Origin: Diphasiastrum complanatum | Lineage: Eukaryota > Streptophyta > Lycopodiopsida > Lycopodiales > Lycopodiaceae | Direction: 5' to 3' | Length of the DNA: 64,000 bases | Assembly (NCBI GenBank): GCA_029204225.1 | Contig: CM055109.1 | Coordinates: 40,955,055 to 41,019,054, forward strand | In this document: piece after piece, positions 11,145-21,187 of the stretch | Numbering within the stretch: position 1 is the stretch's first letter | Layout: each line of letters opens with the position of its first letter | Program-made: the position numbers and the translations under genes | Notes under the pieces: model-generated | The model's database searches: none | What the model saw: only the letters and a program-made list of their open reading frames with translations | Told to the model about the DNA's origin: nothing

Positions 11145-12740
11145 TCAAATATCTCTACTTTTGATTTCGACTCCTTGAATTCTGACTTGGTATTGTCTTG
11201 GTATAAGGCTTCCATGTTCATATGACATAGCCTTCTGTGCCACAGTACATATGTTGATTCCTAAGTTTGATTGACTTGTTCGAATGTTCAAGTGATACAA
11301 ATTTCCTTCTCTGTTGTTGTTAGCAATTAGGTTATCAAAATCTTCCTCGAACAATTTACAAGAGTTCTTTGTGAAGATTACTGACATGCTTGTATCAACT
11401 ATCTTAGCTACAGATAGAAGATCTTTATCAAGAGTAGGGACATAGAGAACTTCCTCCAGTTTCTTGTCTCCCTGATTTGTGTCTAGCCATAATACACCAG
11501 TTCCATCAACCACGTGTTTAAAACCATCTCCAAGTATAATGAATCTTGAATCGTTCGTCTTCTTGTACTCAGACAAAATTTGTTTCTAGAAAAAAAAATG
11601 TGAGGGGCTTGCGAATCAAGTACTACTTCTCGAATTGAATTAGATGAACAACATAGATCGGTACTAACATAAGCTGTTGAATTCCTTGTTGTCCTGTCTT
11701 TTGCTGCTCTAGAGCATTTTGCTTTGTCTTGGACATAGTTTGAATCTGAAGGTTCACTTCGATTCTACTCCTTTTTGTTTCTGGGATTCTGATAACAGTC
11801 TATTGCTGCATGACCCCATTTATGAGAATACATTCAATTTTTGGATTTAGCCAACACCTTTCTTCTGTGTGGCCTGATCTTCTGCATCTGTTGCAAATCT
11901 TCTTATAACCAAAATTCTTTTGTTGCTTTTCAAATTGTTGTTCATTAGTCTTCAACTCATTCCTTTTAGACGACTCCCTCTTAAACTTAGACTTCCTAAA
12001 ATATTTATTCTTCTAAGTAAGAGGAGCATTTTCTGAATCACCATTTTCGTCATAGCGTTCACAAGTCTCTACTTCTTCCTTCACTCCATCTATTGTCTTT
12101 TGAAGTGTCATTGTCGCATCTTTCACCAATAAGTTTCTAGTTGTGTGGAATGATCTGGATAGGGCCCGAAGAAAATAACTAAGCTATTTTTTCTTAGAAA
12201 TTGTATTTTTTGCACCAGAATTCTGCAAGGAACTAAATAGATCTTTAATCTTTCGCACGAATGTGTTCAGGTCTTTGTCGTCCCACTGTAGATAAGTTAA
12301 TTGGTCTTCCAAGAACATGATCTGATTACGAGATTGAGTCTCATTCTTGGTTTGCAATTCTTCTCATAAATCCTTTGCATTTGAAATTGATATAAGATCT
12401 AGCATTATATTATCATGCACTGAAGACGCAATAACTGCTATAGCTTTGTCATTTTTTAAACTTCATTCTCAAAATTCTTTGCCAGGAGTAGCTTCTGGCT
12501 TCTCCTCAATGTTCTACCCATTGCCATAGACCTTGGCCCTTCAACAAGAGTGAAGTCTTTAATTTCCTAATCAAGTAGTTTGAACCTTCTGGGTCCAAGA
12601 TTGTAGTGATCTTAGCTTGAATATTGGCGATCGATGACATCTTTTAATTCTGAATCACCTCCAAATAGCGGCTTACTGATGGATGTATGAAGAATCCTGA
12701 GAGTGATTCGAAGATAATATTGTATCAAATTTAATTCCGT
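11145..12740 (-). pseudogene. CopC gag, protease and pre-integrase remnants
   Basis: At 11576-11145 a segment reads FIILGDGFKHVVDGTG, LDTNQGDKKLEEVLYVPTL and DKDLLSVAKIVD, the stretch between protease and integrase in copia polyproteins. Further upstream (11.6-12.6 kb) the minus strand shows a zinc-knuckle-like Cys/His region and gag pieces, but with multiple stops and shifts. Decay is heavier here than in the integrase part. Confidence 0.65.
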
Positions 12741-12755
12741 AGGCTCTAATACCAC

Positions 12756-13738
12756 TGTAGGAAAAATAGTAATTATTCTTCCATAGAGACCACGATGCAA
12801 GTTCGAATAAATCAAACTAATATCAGTGTCTTCAATCATGATTTTATCTGATCTATGTACTAATAGAACAATATTTATTCTGATTGAATATGCGTGCGGA
12901 AATTATATGCAAAAGTAAGATACTATATGCGGAAGTATGAGACAACTTAAGACAATTTAGACAATAAGTAACTATTGATCAAAAACAAATTTTTATAACT
13001 CTGAATTTGATTCATCAATATACATCTCTTGATGTCTTATCTCGTTGTTGTGTCTCTGATTGAGTTAGTTTCAACGAGTAGTGCATATGTATTTGTATTA
13101 CTATAGGACAGGTCTTTTGGCCTTTTATTTTCTGTAACAATAGAAATTTAACCGTTTATGACGGTTGATATTCAAATAGATGCTTTGTTTCTAGGCCCAA
13201 ATTAATTTTGTTCGCGAATATTTCACGACAGTCTGTTTCTTCGTCTTAGCTTCATGTTTCGCGAATTGTTCGCAGCACTTGTCTCTTCACGACATTTTCG
13301 TCTTTCGCGAATTGTTTGCGACAGATGACAATTTTTGAGCTTGAAGAAGGAAGCTAGAATATTTCGCGAACTATTCGAGATAGTTTTGTGACTTCTGAGG
13401 CTTGAACAAGACATTGTTTCACGAATCTTTTGTGAATCTTTCGTGTTGGTCACGAATAGAAAAGTTTCGAGTTTGTGTCCGTTTCTTTCTCATCCTTTGT
13501 CAAGTAAACTGCATGCTTTGTTGGTAGAATCAAGATCTATCTGATCAATTGTTCTACAGCTCCTCTTCCAACACAAATAATGCTCAAGGTTGCTCTCTCC
13601 ATCAATAGATTGCGTCTCAAATATCGGATCAGCGCGCCTAGGAGAAGAAAGTGATTTTCCCCTTGGACTGAGCGGAATAGCTATTGTAGGAAAAAAAGAT
13701 TTTTGAAAATTGTCGAAATTATTGGACGACATTATGCA
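12756..13738 (-). repeat. CopC LTR-like block
   Basis: On the minus strand the block ends TTTTTCCTACA just before the primer site, as an LTR should. The outer end is uncertain; TGCATAATGTCG at 13738 is a candidate start. The interior is rich in TTCGCGAA-type repeats (13210-13450). No second copy is present in the window to confirm the edges. Confidence 0.45.
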
Positions 13739-13993
13739 TGATCAAAGCTTGATTTGGTAGACTCTTCATACTGTCCAAAGAGGGGCAATTCTACTAGTAT
13801 TGTCTACTTCAATCAAGCAAGTGCATTGTTTCTAGTATTCTATGATTTGATTTTGTTAGAGATCATTCTTAGATCTTTATAGGAAGTCTATTACTGATCT
13901 TTTCAGGTCCCTAAGAAGTGGGATAAAGTAGACCTTCAATCAAATCAATAGAAGTAACCTTCATTTGTGTCAAGTCCTTGATTAGGAGACTAG

Positions 13994-16141
13994 ATGGCAT
14001 CTATAAATGCATATCTTTTGGATACTAATGAAAGGCTCAACAAAACTAACTATTCCATATGGAAAGTTAGAATGGAATCTATCATGATCATGCAAGATCT
14101 GATGGAAATTGTAAATGGTAAGGAGGGTGAACCTATTCATCCTCAAGAAAAAGCCAAATACATCAAGAGGTGCAATGTTGCACTACATTGCATAAAAATG
14201 AATGTTGCAAATGAACTCTTAAGAGAGGTAGGAGATTGCACTTCAGCTCAAGATGCTTGGGAGACTTTGCAAAAGGTCTACGAATCCAAGAACCAAACTA
14301 GAATGTTAGCTTTGAAGAATCAAATCTATAGAAGCTATCAAAAGAAAGGAGAGAGTGCACATACTTTTGTCCTAAGAGTAAAGGAATTGAACAAAGAGCT
14401 AGCTTTTATAGGTGACCCTATCAAGGATGAAGAGCTTGTTCAACTCATATTGAATGGACTAAGCTTTGAATTTGACAATTTGGTTCAGGGATATGCAATT
14501 ATGGGTAAGCTACCCATACTTGAAGAACTCCAAGGCACACTCATGGCCGAGGAATCAAGAAGGAGCCAAATGCAAGAGAGGATGGATAGGCTTTCCGTCC
14601 AAGGTGGAGATGACCAAGCTCTCTTCACCAAAGGCAAAGGCAAGTCCAAAGGCAAAGGATCAACATTCAAGAAGTCTACAAAGCTTGAGGATCAAGAAGG
14701 ACCCCCAAAGGCATCTCCATCAACCACCAAAGTCAAGAAGGACAAATCAAAGGTGAAGTGCTACTATTGTAGCAAGATGGGGCATTATGCCTCGGAATTG
14801 TTCAAGAGGAAGCAAGATCAAAGCCAAGCCAACATGAGCAAAGAAGAGGAGGAGGAGAGTTCACATGAGGACTCTCTCATGATGTCCATATTTTCTTCAA
14901 CAAGCTTCAAAGGAGAAGATCCTTGGTGGATTGACTCGGGTGCTAGTTCACACATGACTAGTAAAAGGGAGTTTTTCTCTTCTCTCTTATCTTATGATGG
15001 ACCTATAAAGTATATCTATACAGCAAATGATGAAGCTTGTAAGATTGAAGGAGTTGGTAGCATTCCCCTTTGCTTAGGATCTTCCAAAAAGATCAACATA
15101 GAAGGTGTTTTGTACATTCCTACAATAACAAAGAATCTACTAAGTGTTGGCCAAATGGTAGACAATGGTTTCAATGTTGACTTTGCTTCAAATGAATGTT
15201 TCATCAAGAAGAAGGGTAAGATAGTGGCTAAGGGCACTAGACTTGGCAAACTTTATAAGCTGGATGCATTTGTGGATACTAATGTTGTCATGTTGGCCGA
15301 GAAGAGCAAAATATCTACCTTTACTTTATGGCACAAAAGACTTGGACATGTCAACTCGGGTTCCATGGAGGCTATGATCAAGGAGGAGTATGCTTTAGGC
15401 CTACCAAGGTCTATTGGGAAGGAAGACAAGGTTTGTGAAGCTTGTGCCTTATCCAAGGCACATAAGAAGGTGTTTCCTAACTCCATCACAAAGTCATCTC
15501 ATCCTCTTGAACTCATACACTCGGATGTGCACATTGCTAGCACCAAATCTAATGGAGGTTCATCCATGTTTTTAACCTTAATTGATGACTACTCAAGATA
15601 TTGTTGGGTGTTCTTACTTTCCTTCAAGTCTCAAGTATTTGATACTTTTGTAAAGTTCAAGTTGTTTGTGGAAAAGCATCATAATCATAGCATCAAGATT
15701 CTTAGAAGTGACAATGGTGGAGAATTCATCTCCAATGAGTTCAAGGCCTTTTGTGAGGAGGAAGGGATCAAGAAAGAGACTTCTTGTCCTTACACTCCTC
15801 AACAAAATGGAGTTGCTGAAAGAAGGAATAGAACATTATGTGAATGTTCTAAGGCTTTAAGATTAGATGCTTGTTTGCCCAAATCCTTTTGGGGTGAGTC
15901 TCTTGTATGTGCAAACTACTTGATGAATAGGGTGTCTTGCAAAGCAATTGAAGGCAAAACTCCTTATGAGATGTTGTATGGAAAGAAACCCAATCTTAAT
16001 CACTTGAAAGTTTTTGGGTGTATATGTTATGTGCATGTGCCATTGGAAACAAGAACCAAGGAGGATCCATCTCCACAAGAGGGATCATGCTTGGATATGC
16101 AAGCTCAAGCAAGGGCTACAAAGTCTATCTCCCATCCTTGA
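13994..16141 (+). CDS. CopB gag-protease-integrase (frameshifted at the 3' end)
   Basis: The 715-codon frame starts MASINAYLLDTNERLNKTNY. Domains in order: UBN2-type gag (about 1-200); zinc knuckle CYYCSKMGHYASEL at about 255, in which the last Cys is Leu; aspartic protease WWIDSGASSHMT at about 313; GAG-pre-integrase with WHKRLGHV and CEAC (HHCC, about 445-500); integrase core with HSDV (about 510), ILRSDNGGEF (about 570) and NGVAERRNRTL (about 607). The frame ceases to match copia integrase after HVPLETRTK near 16.06 kb, and the matching sequence (RGIMLGYASSSKGY) resumes in another frame, indicating a small indel. Protein made from this frame would lack RT and carry a defective knuckle. Confidence 0.88.
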   Translation: MASINAYLLDTNERLNKTNYSIWKVRMESIMIMQDLMEIVNGKEGEPIHPQEKAKYIKRCNVALHCIKMNVANELLREVGDCTSAQDAWETLQKVYESKNQTRMLALKNQIYRSYQKKGESAHTFVLRVKELNKELAFIGDPIKDEELVQLILNGLSFEFDNLVQGYAIMGKLPILEELQGTLMAEESRRSQMQERMDRLSVQGGDDQALFTKGKGKSKGKGSTFKKSTKLEDQEGPPKASPSTTKVKKDKSKVKCYYCSKMGHYASELFKRKQDQSQANMSKEEEEESSHEDSLMMSIFSSTSFKGEDPWWIDSGASSHMTSKREFFSSLLSYDGPIKYIYTANDEACKIEGVGSIPLCLGSSKKINIEGVLYIPTITKNLLSVGQMVDNGFNVDFASNECFIKKKGKIVAKGTRLGKLYKLDAFVDTNVVMLAEKSKISTFTLWHKRLGHVNSGSMEAMIKEEYALGLPRSIGKEDKVCEACALSKAHKKVFPNSITKSSHPLELIHSDVHIASTKSNGGSSMFLTLIDDYSRYCWVFLLSFKSQVFDTFVKFKLFVEKHHNHSIKILRSDNGGEFISNEFKAFCEEEGIKKETSCPYTPQQNGVAERRNRTLCECSKALRLDACLPKSFWGESLVCANYLMNRVSCKAIEGKTPYEMLYGKKPNLNHLKVFGCICYVHVPLETRTKEDPSPQEGSCLDMQAQARATKSISHP

Positions 16142-16695
16142 ACAAATTTGTTGTTTCAAGGGATGTCATCTTTGATGAAAATCATATGCATATGCTTGAA
16201 GAAGGCTCAAGTGCTCCAACAATCAAGAAGAAGATGGCCGAGGAGCAAGATCTTGGTTTTGAGGAGGAGCTCATGGAGGAGCAAGCACCAAATCCACCTA
16301 TCACACCAAGGAGATCTTCAAGGGCAAAAGTGGAGCCATCAAGGCTCACATATCAAGGCAAAGGACAGCAAGTTGAGGGTATCTCATCCACTTCTTATGC
16401 TTTATCTAGTTTTGAAGAACCGTCTAATGTTGAAGATGCATTGGACTCCAAAGAATGGTATAAAGCTATGTTGGATGAGTATGATGTCTTGATTGAGAAT
16501 GAAACTTGGTTGCTTGTTGAGAGACCTCAAAGGAATGTAATAGGATGCAAGTGGGTCTTCAAGCTTAAGTTGAATGCAAATGGGAGTGTTAACAAACATA
16601 AAGCAAGATTAGTTGCAAAAGGTTATGCTCAAGAGAGAGGGATAGACTATGAGGAAACTTTTGCACCCGTGGCCAAGATGGTCACAAAAGGCTAA
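16060..16695 (+). pseudogene. CopB integrase tail, linker and RT N-terminus (shifted frame)
   Basis: Resumes the polyprotein in a second frame: RGIMLGYASSSKGYKVYLP, VVSRDVIFDE, PPITPRRSSRAKVEPSRL, then the RT start EWYKAMLDEYDVLIENETW, GCKWVFKLKLNANGSVNKHK and GIDYEETFAPVAKMVT. It is ended by a second shift at about 16684 (expected VTIR-like, found VTKG-stop). The sequence is otherwise well conserved, so the shifts are recent. Confidence 0.85.
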
Positions 16696-17960
16696 TCATT
16701 GCACTTGCATCACATTTTGGATGGATTCTATGTCAAATGGATGTCTCTAATGATTTCTTGAATGGTTTTTTGGAAGAAGATATCTATATGGAGCAGCCAC
16801 AAGGGTTCATCAAGCATGGAATGGAGAACAAAGTATGCCATCTCCAAAGAAGCATCTATGGCTTGAAGCAAGCCTCGAGATCTTGGAATTCAAGACTACA
16901 TTGCTATCTTATTTCACTTTCTTTTGTTCAAAGTGAATATGATCCCACTCTTTACATTAAGTTTGATGATGTTGGTATTGTACTTTTACTCATTTATGTA
17001 GATGACATCATCATTAGTGGAAATAGTGTTGATGGTATTGAAAAAATCAAGATAGATCTATCCTTAGAGTTCAAGATGGTAGATCTAGGGTCTCTTCACT
17101 TCATCTTAGGCATAGAAGTACTTAGAGGGTCTGATTTTATCTTTATACGTCAAGTAAACTATGCTCAAAGTCTTTCGAAGAAGTTTAAGATGGATTTATG
17201 CAAAAGTGTTGACACACCAATGGAGCAAGATGTAAAAGTGCCAAATGAAGATGATGAAAGATCCTTCATGGACATCACTTTGTTTAGGCAACTTATAGGT
17301 TCCTTAATGTGGATCACTATAACTAGACCAGATCTTAGCTTTAGTGTATGTAGGTTGAGCCAATCCATGCAAAAGCCATTGAATATCCATTGGAAAAAGG
17401 CTAAGAGGATTCTAAGATACATCTCGGGTACATTGGATTTTGGGATTCTATATAGAGGAGATGTGATTAACCTTCATGCATTTAGTGATTCAGATTTTGC
17501 AGGGGACAAGAGGGATAGGAAATCAACAAGTGCCTATTCAACTTTCATAGGAGAAGGTGTGGTTTCATGGCTTTCAAAAAAGCAAGAAACTATATCTCTA
17601 TCTTCAACCGAGGCCGAGTACAAAGCTTTGACAACCACTACAAAGGAGGTACTTTGGATCAAGAGATTATTGGTGGAACTAAAGATCATGGATTCAGAGG
17701 AGGCACCAATCATCTACAATGACAATATATCAGCCCAACACCTTGCATCTAACCCAATCTTCCATGCAAGATCTAAGCACATTGAGATATGCCATCACTT
17801 TGTGAGAGAAATGGTGCAAGCCAAGGAGATTGCTTTGGAGCATGTTCCAAGCAATGAATGTGTAGTTGATCTACTTACTATACCACTTCAAAAGACACCT
17901 TTTATGAAGTTCAAATCATCACTTGGAGTGATTAGTAAAGCAATGATTGAACCAAACTAG
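16694..17960 (+). pseudogene. CopB reverse transcriptase and RNase H (third frame)
   Basis: The longest intact RT-RNase H frame in the window. It contains MDVSNDFLNGFLEEDIYMEQ, GLKQASRSWNSRL, the catalytic LIYVDDIIIS (about 17000), DLGSLHFILGIEV, IGSLMWITITRPDL, the RNase H start AFSDSDFAGDKRDRKSTSAY, STEAEYKAL, and the closing NPIFHARSKHIEI and CVVDLLT. It stops 14 bp before the 3' LTR. All main catalytic residues are present (DD of YVDD, D and E of RNase H), but expression needs two frameshift corrections. Confidence 0.9.
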
Positions 17961-17974
17961 ATAGTGAGGAGGAG
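17961..17974 (+). other. polypurine tract of CopB
   Basis: ATAGTGAGGAGGAG lies directly before the 3' LTR start TGTTAAAA. It shares the GGAG ending with the N3 tract TTTTTTAGGAG. Confidence 0.75.
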
Positions 17975-18656
17975 TGTTAAAAATTCACAATTCTAGCTTG
18001 ACTAGTTTTGGTCATATGACTTGTAAATAGTTAGATGGTCATGATGTGGCTTGTCACACGTGCCAAATAGCATAGGATTCCATTCAGAAGGATGCTCTCA
18101 AGTAGACCTAAGTGTTAGAACCTTTGGAATGAGTCCAAATTATGCTTAGATACAAGGGAGAAAAAATAGGAGCTATGTTTGGTAATTTTTGCATTGTTGA
18201 GGGATCTCCAAGATTCCAACCCTAACTTGGTACGGATGAAAGATCCACCAAAATTAGCATTAGGGATAGGTTTAGGGCTACTCATACCTGCCCAAAATCG
18301 TGATGGATCATGTATATATAGGTGATGATATCTCACCAAAATCAATCAAGCAATTTCATGATTTTTCTCTCATAATGGTGCAATTGCTCTCTATGTTCAT
18401 AATTGTTTGAGTACTTGTGATTACTAATAATTATAGGATTGAATGTAGGTCTGGTGTACAGTACTCAGACTGTGGGAGGCCGTACTTTCACACGTGTGAA
18501 GCCTTCTTCAAGGATTTGGGCCATTTAGTGAGGTTCAAGCATAGATTTTTGATGGATTTTGATGGTTCAACTTGTGCTAATCTTATGAAATCATAATCTA
18601 TTGTTTCCCTCATCATTTCAAGTGTTTTAGGATCCTTATTTGCTGTAATTTTTACA
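17975..18656 (+). repeat. 3' LTR of CopB
   Basis: 682 bp, the same length as the left copy, about 1 % different by eye. Ends TTTTTACA followed by the ACACT duplication. Confidence 0.93.
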
Positions 18657-18697
18657 ACACTTAGAGTTTCGACCAGAGTTCGGTTCTTCCTCTCAAC
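18657..18697 (-). pseudogene. 41-bp island of CopA integrase
   Basis: Read on the minus strand this gives ERKNRTLVETL, the block right after the catalytic Glu region of copia integrase. It continues in frame into CopA sequence left of CopB (from 9330) and joins CopA sequence right of N3 (from 23715). It is what remains of CopA between two independent insertions. The first five bases (18657-18661, ACACT) are the right target duplication of CopB. Confidence 0.88.
18693..18697. repeat. target-site duplication of N3, left copy (degraded)
   Basis: TCAAC precedes the N3 5' LTR and TCAGG follows the 3' LTR (23711-23715). The integrase reading on the right side (CCTGA on the minus strand) is the one that fits the family consensus, so the left copy has mutated at two positions. 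Confidence 0.6.
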
Positions 18698-19515
18698 TGT
18701 GAAAAATACAAAAATAAGCTTGGTAGAGGCCAAAAATCTTGTATATAGATAAACACACATGTGTGGAGCCTGTTCCCACATGTGAAACTAGTGTACTTGT
18801 CATGTACCATAATCATATAGGATGTACATATGATTTAATTCAAGTTCTAGTGGCTAAAAAGGCCAAAAACTAGTTTTCTAGACATATGACACATGGCATC
18901 AATCTATTGATTGCATGAGCCACATCCTTTGGTTAGGTGTGGAGGACAGCTCACACATGTGGAATAAGCTAAAGTAGGCAAATTTTGAGTTCTAGAATAT
19001 TTCCAAGTAGATCTCCATATAGAAGAAAAATAGACCAAAAGTGCCCAAAATAGAAGGTTTTGTCCAAGTGTCAGTTTTGCATGATGAATCATCATATGAC
19101 AAAGCACCTTCACACATGTGGGATCAGAGGGATGATCAATACCACGAGCTCCCACTTATTGTATATATAGAGCCACATTTGGCCATAATCATTGTGAGAC
19201 ACCAATCTTGGTTTTGGAAGCAATTTTGAGTGATTCTCTCCATTTGTCTATATTTGTTTTGATTGTTTTGAGGTTCTATCAATCTGTACTTGATTTTCAG
19301 GTTGAAGTCCATACTCAGACAGTGTTTCACACGTGTGAAACCAGAAAGTACACTTACCTTCAATTAATGATTGTTCTTGTTAGGATTTTGTGTCTAGAAT
19401 TGATCTAGATCGATCTTAATCTGAAGTAGATTGATAGATCAAGTAATCTGACAACCAATCCCTCTTGAGGTTCAGATTAGGATCCACTCTTGGTCCTTTT
19501 TGTACTTTCTACACA
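18698..19515 (+). repeat. 5' LTR of N3
   Basis: Begins TGTGAAAAATACAAAAATAA and ends TTTCTACACA just before the primer site. Contains five CACAYRTG-type sites, the best being TTTCACACGTGTGAAA at 19325-19340, and GTATATATAGAGCC near 19160 as a likely TATA box. Confidence 0.88.
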
Positions 19516-19528
19516 TGGTATTAGAGCC
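19516..19528 (+). other. tRNA primer binding site of N3
   Basis: TGGTATTAGAGCC follows the LTR. It differs by one base from the CopB and N1 sites. Confidence 0.75.
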
Positions 19529-21187
19529 TAGTACAAGAGGTTTTGTTGAAATTGATAGGATTAATCCAAATCAAAGCCAAAATTAGCAGTTTTTTGGAAA
19601 CTAGTCAAATTTTGTGTAGCGAGTTGGATTTGATAGCTATCTTCAAAATTTTTGGTCCAGATCTTGTTGTGGGATGTAGGAACTCTTTTCACACGTGTGA
19701 GACCATACATTTCCGGTTTTGACTTAGAAATTTTAAAAATTTGTAGAATTTGACTCACATACCCAATTTGAGTGATTTTTGGTGCAAAATCAAGCATTTT
19801 CTATACAAAATCTAATCCCTCGATTAGTTCTTGGATTAGATCAGCCAAGAAATTAAATTTGAAGCTTGAATTAGGTGCATTAATTGATTATCTCTGATTT
19901 TTTGAGTGCGTGTTGAAGTTGAGAGAGATTTTGCTAAAAATCATAGATTAAGGAGTGATATGCAAGGTGAGAGGTTGAAATCCATTGTACCATCACTCTA
20001 TATTTGTTCAAGATGATAGGGTCAAGTTTAGAAGCATCAATCTGCTAGAAAACATCCTTGGATCTGTCCTCCAAGTGAAACCTTTGAGAGTTTCTAGTGC
20101 ATATAGAGCATCTATGCAAATCTTTTGTAGAATTTGACATAGATTGGCTTCAATTGAAAGTTCTAGAAAAGAGATTGAGATCCAAGTCACATTATTCAAT
20201 CCTACTCAATTTGTTTGAGTGTTTGTGAGGTTTGAAAAGAGTCATTAAGGTGTCTATGGCAAATGTGTAGAGAGAGATCCAATTTTCTAAGAGTTCCTTC
20301 CTTTGTAGAAGGCAAGATCTAGAAGCTCATTTTGTGTTGTTATTGGTGGAGAATTTGTATTCTTCTAGGTGATCAAATCTTTCTAAGTGGCATTAGCTCT
20401 TTGAAGCACAATATCTTAGTGAGAAAAATCACAACTTTTGATTTTGAATTTCATTCCAAGTCTTAAAAAGTAGAGTAATTGGTGGAATCCAATAGGAGTG
20501 ATTGAAATTGACATAGTATGTATGAAACTCAATTTAGCAAAAATTGAGATAGTATGTATGAAACTCAAATTAGCTCTATTCAACTTTCTTTATGAGAGTG
20601 TGATGGTCAATTTGTGATCCCATTGGATGTCTAGAATGAGGAGTCCATATTTGAGTATTCATGCATGGTTGAGATCTTTGTGAATCTCTAGTTGTCTAAA
20701 TTTTTTAAGCTTTGTGAAAAATTGATGGTATAGTTTGTTGTCAAATCAAATCAAATTCATTCTAAATCTCAAGAGTGAGATTATTTGGGTCAAGAGTGAG
20801 TCCAAAAGAAGTGATTAAGTTTGATTTTCATGTGTTTGAAACAAACCCCATCTTTTGTTCAAGAATCTCAAGTGTTGAGAGAACTAGTCAAGTGTCAAAT
20901 CTTTTCATATCCATTTCAATTTTCAAAAGAAAGAGTCATTGGTATTTGATGAGTCCAATAGGAGATTGGATCTTATTTCTTTTGTGATTTGATTCAAAGA
21001 TTGTGTGCTTTTGTCTTAGTGATCAAAGCAAAGTTTCCAAGTGACTAGTCATTAGTGTGAAGATTGATTCTTAGGTTTGTGAGCTAGATCTTTTGTAGAT
21101 CATTCTAGATTATTGAAGATGTTCAAATCTAGTCTCTTGAAAGTCAGAAATTACATTTGTAGAATCATATCACAGGTTTTTATTCAC

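Larger units (their letters stand above)
10450..13738 (-). mobile_element. CopC: minus-strand copia fragment inside the CopB leader
   Basis: A different copia lineage lies in reverse orientation between the CopB primer site and its gag. It has an LTR-like block, a minus-strand primer site (TGGTATTAGAGCC near 12740-12753), decayed gag, a protease-like segment and most of integrase. It stops inside the integrase C-terminal region at about 10455. RT, RNase H and a second LTR are absent and I could not see a target duplication, so both edges are approximate. It either inserted and was then deleted, or was carried in by recombination. Confidence 0.7.
9336..18656 (+). mobile_element. CopB: recent full-length Ty1/copia element
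   Basis: Two 682-bp LTRs of identical length (9336-10017 and 17975-18656) differ by about seven substitutions by eye. The element is flanked by a perfect 5-bp duplication ACACT, with a primer site after the left LTR and a purine tract before the right LTR. It carries gag, protease, integrase, RT and RNase H in copia order at 13994-17960. The coding region uses three frames, with single shifts at about 16.05-16.08 kb and 16.68 kb. The leader contains a foreign minus-strand copia fragment (CopC), which accounts for the excess length. It is the youngest element here by LTR divergence and the best candidate for a recently active family. Confidence 0.93.

Noticed and set aside
13994-17960. Caulimovirus-like (pararetrovirus) origin
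   Set aside because: Integrase precedes RT, LTRs and TSD are present, and there is no movement or coat protein motif. This is Ty1/copia.
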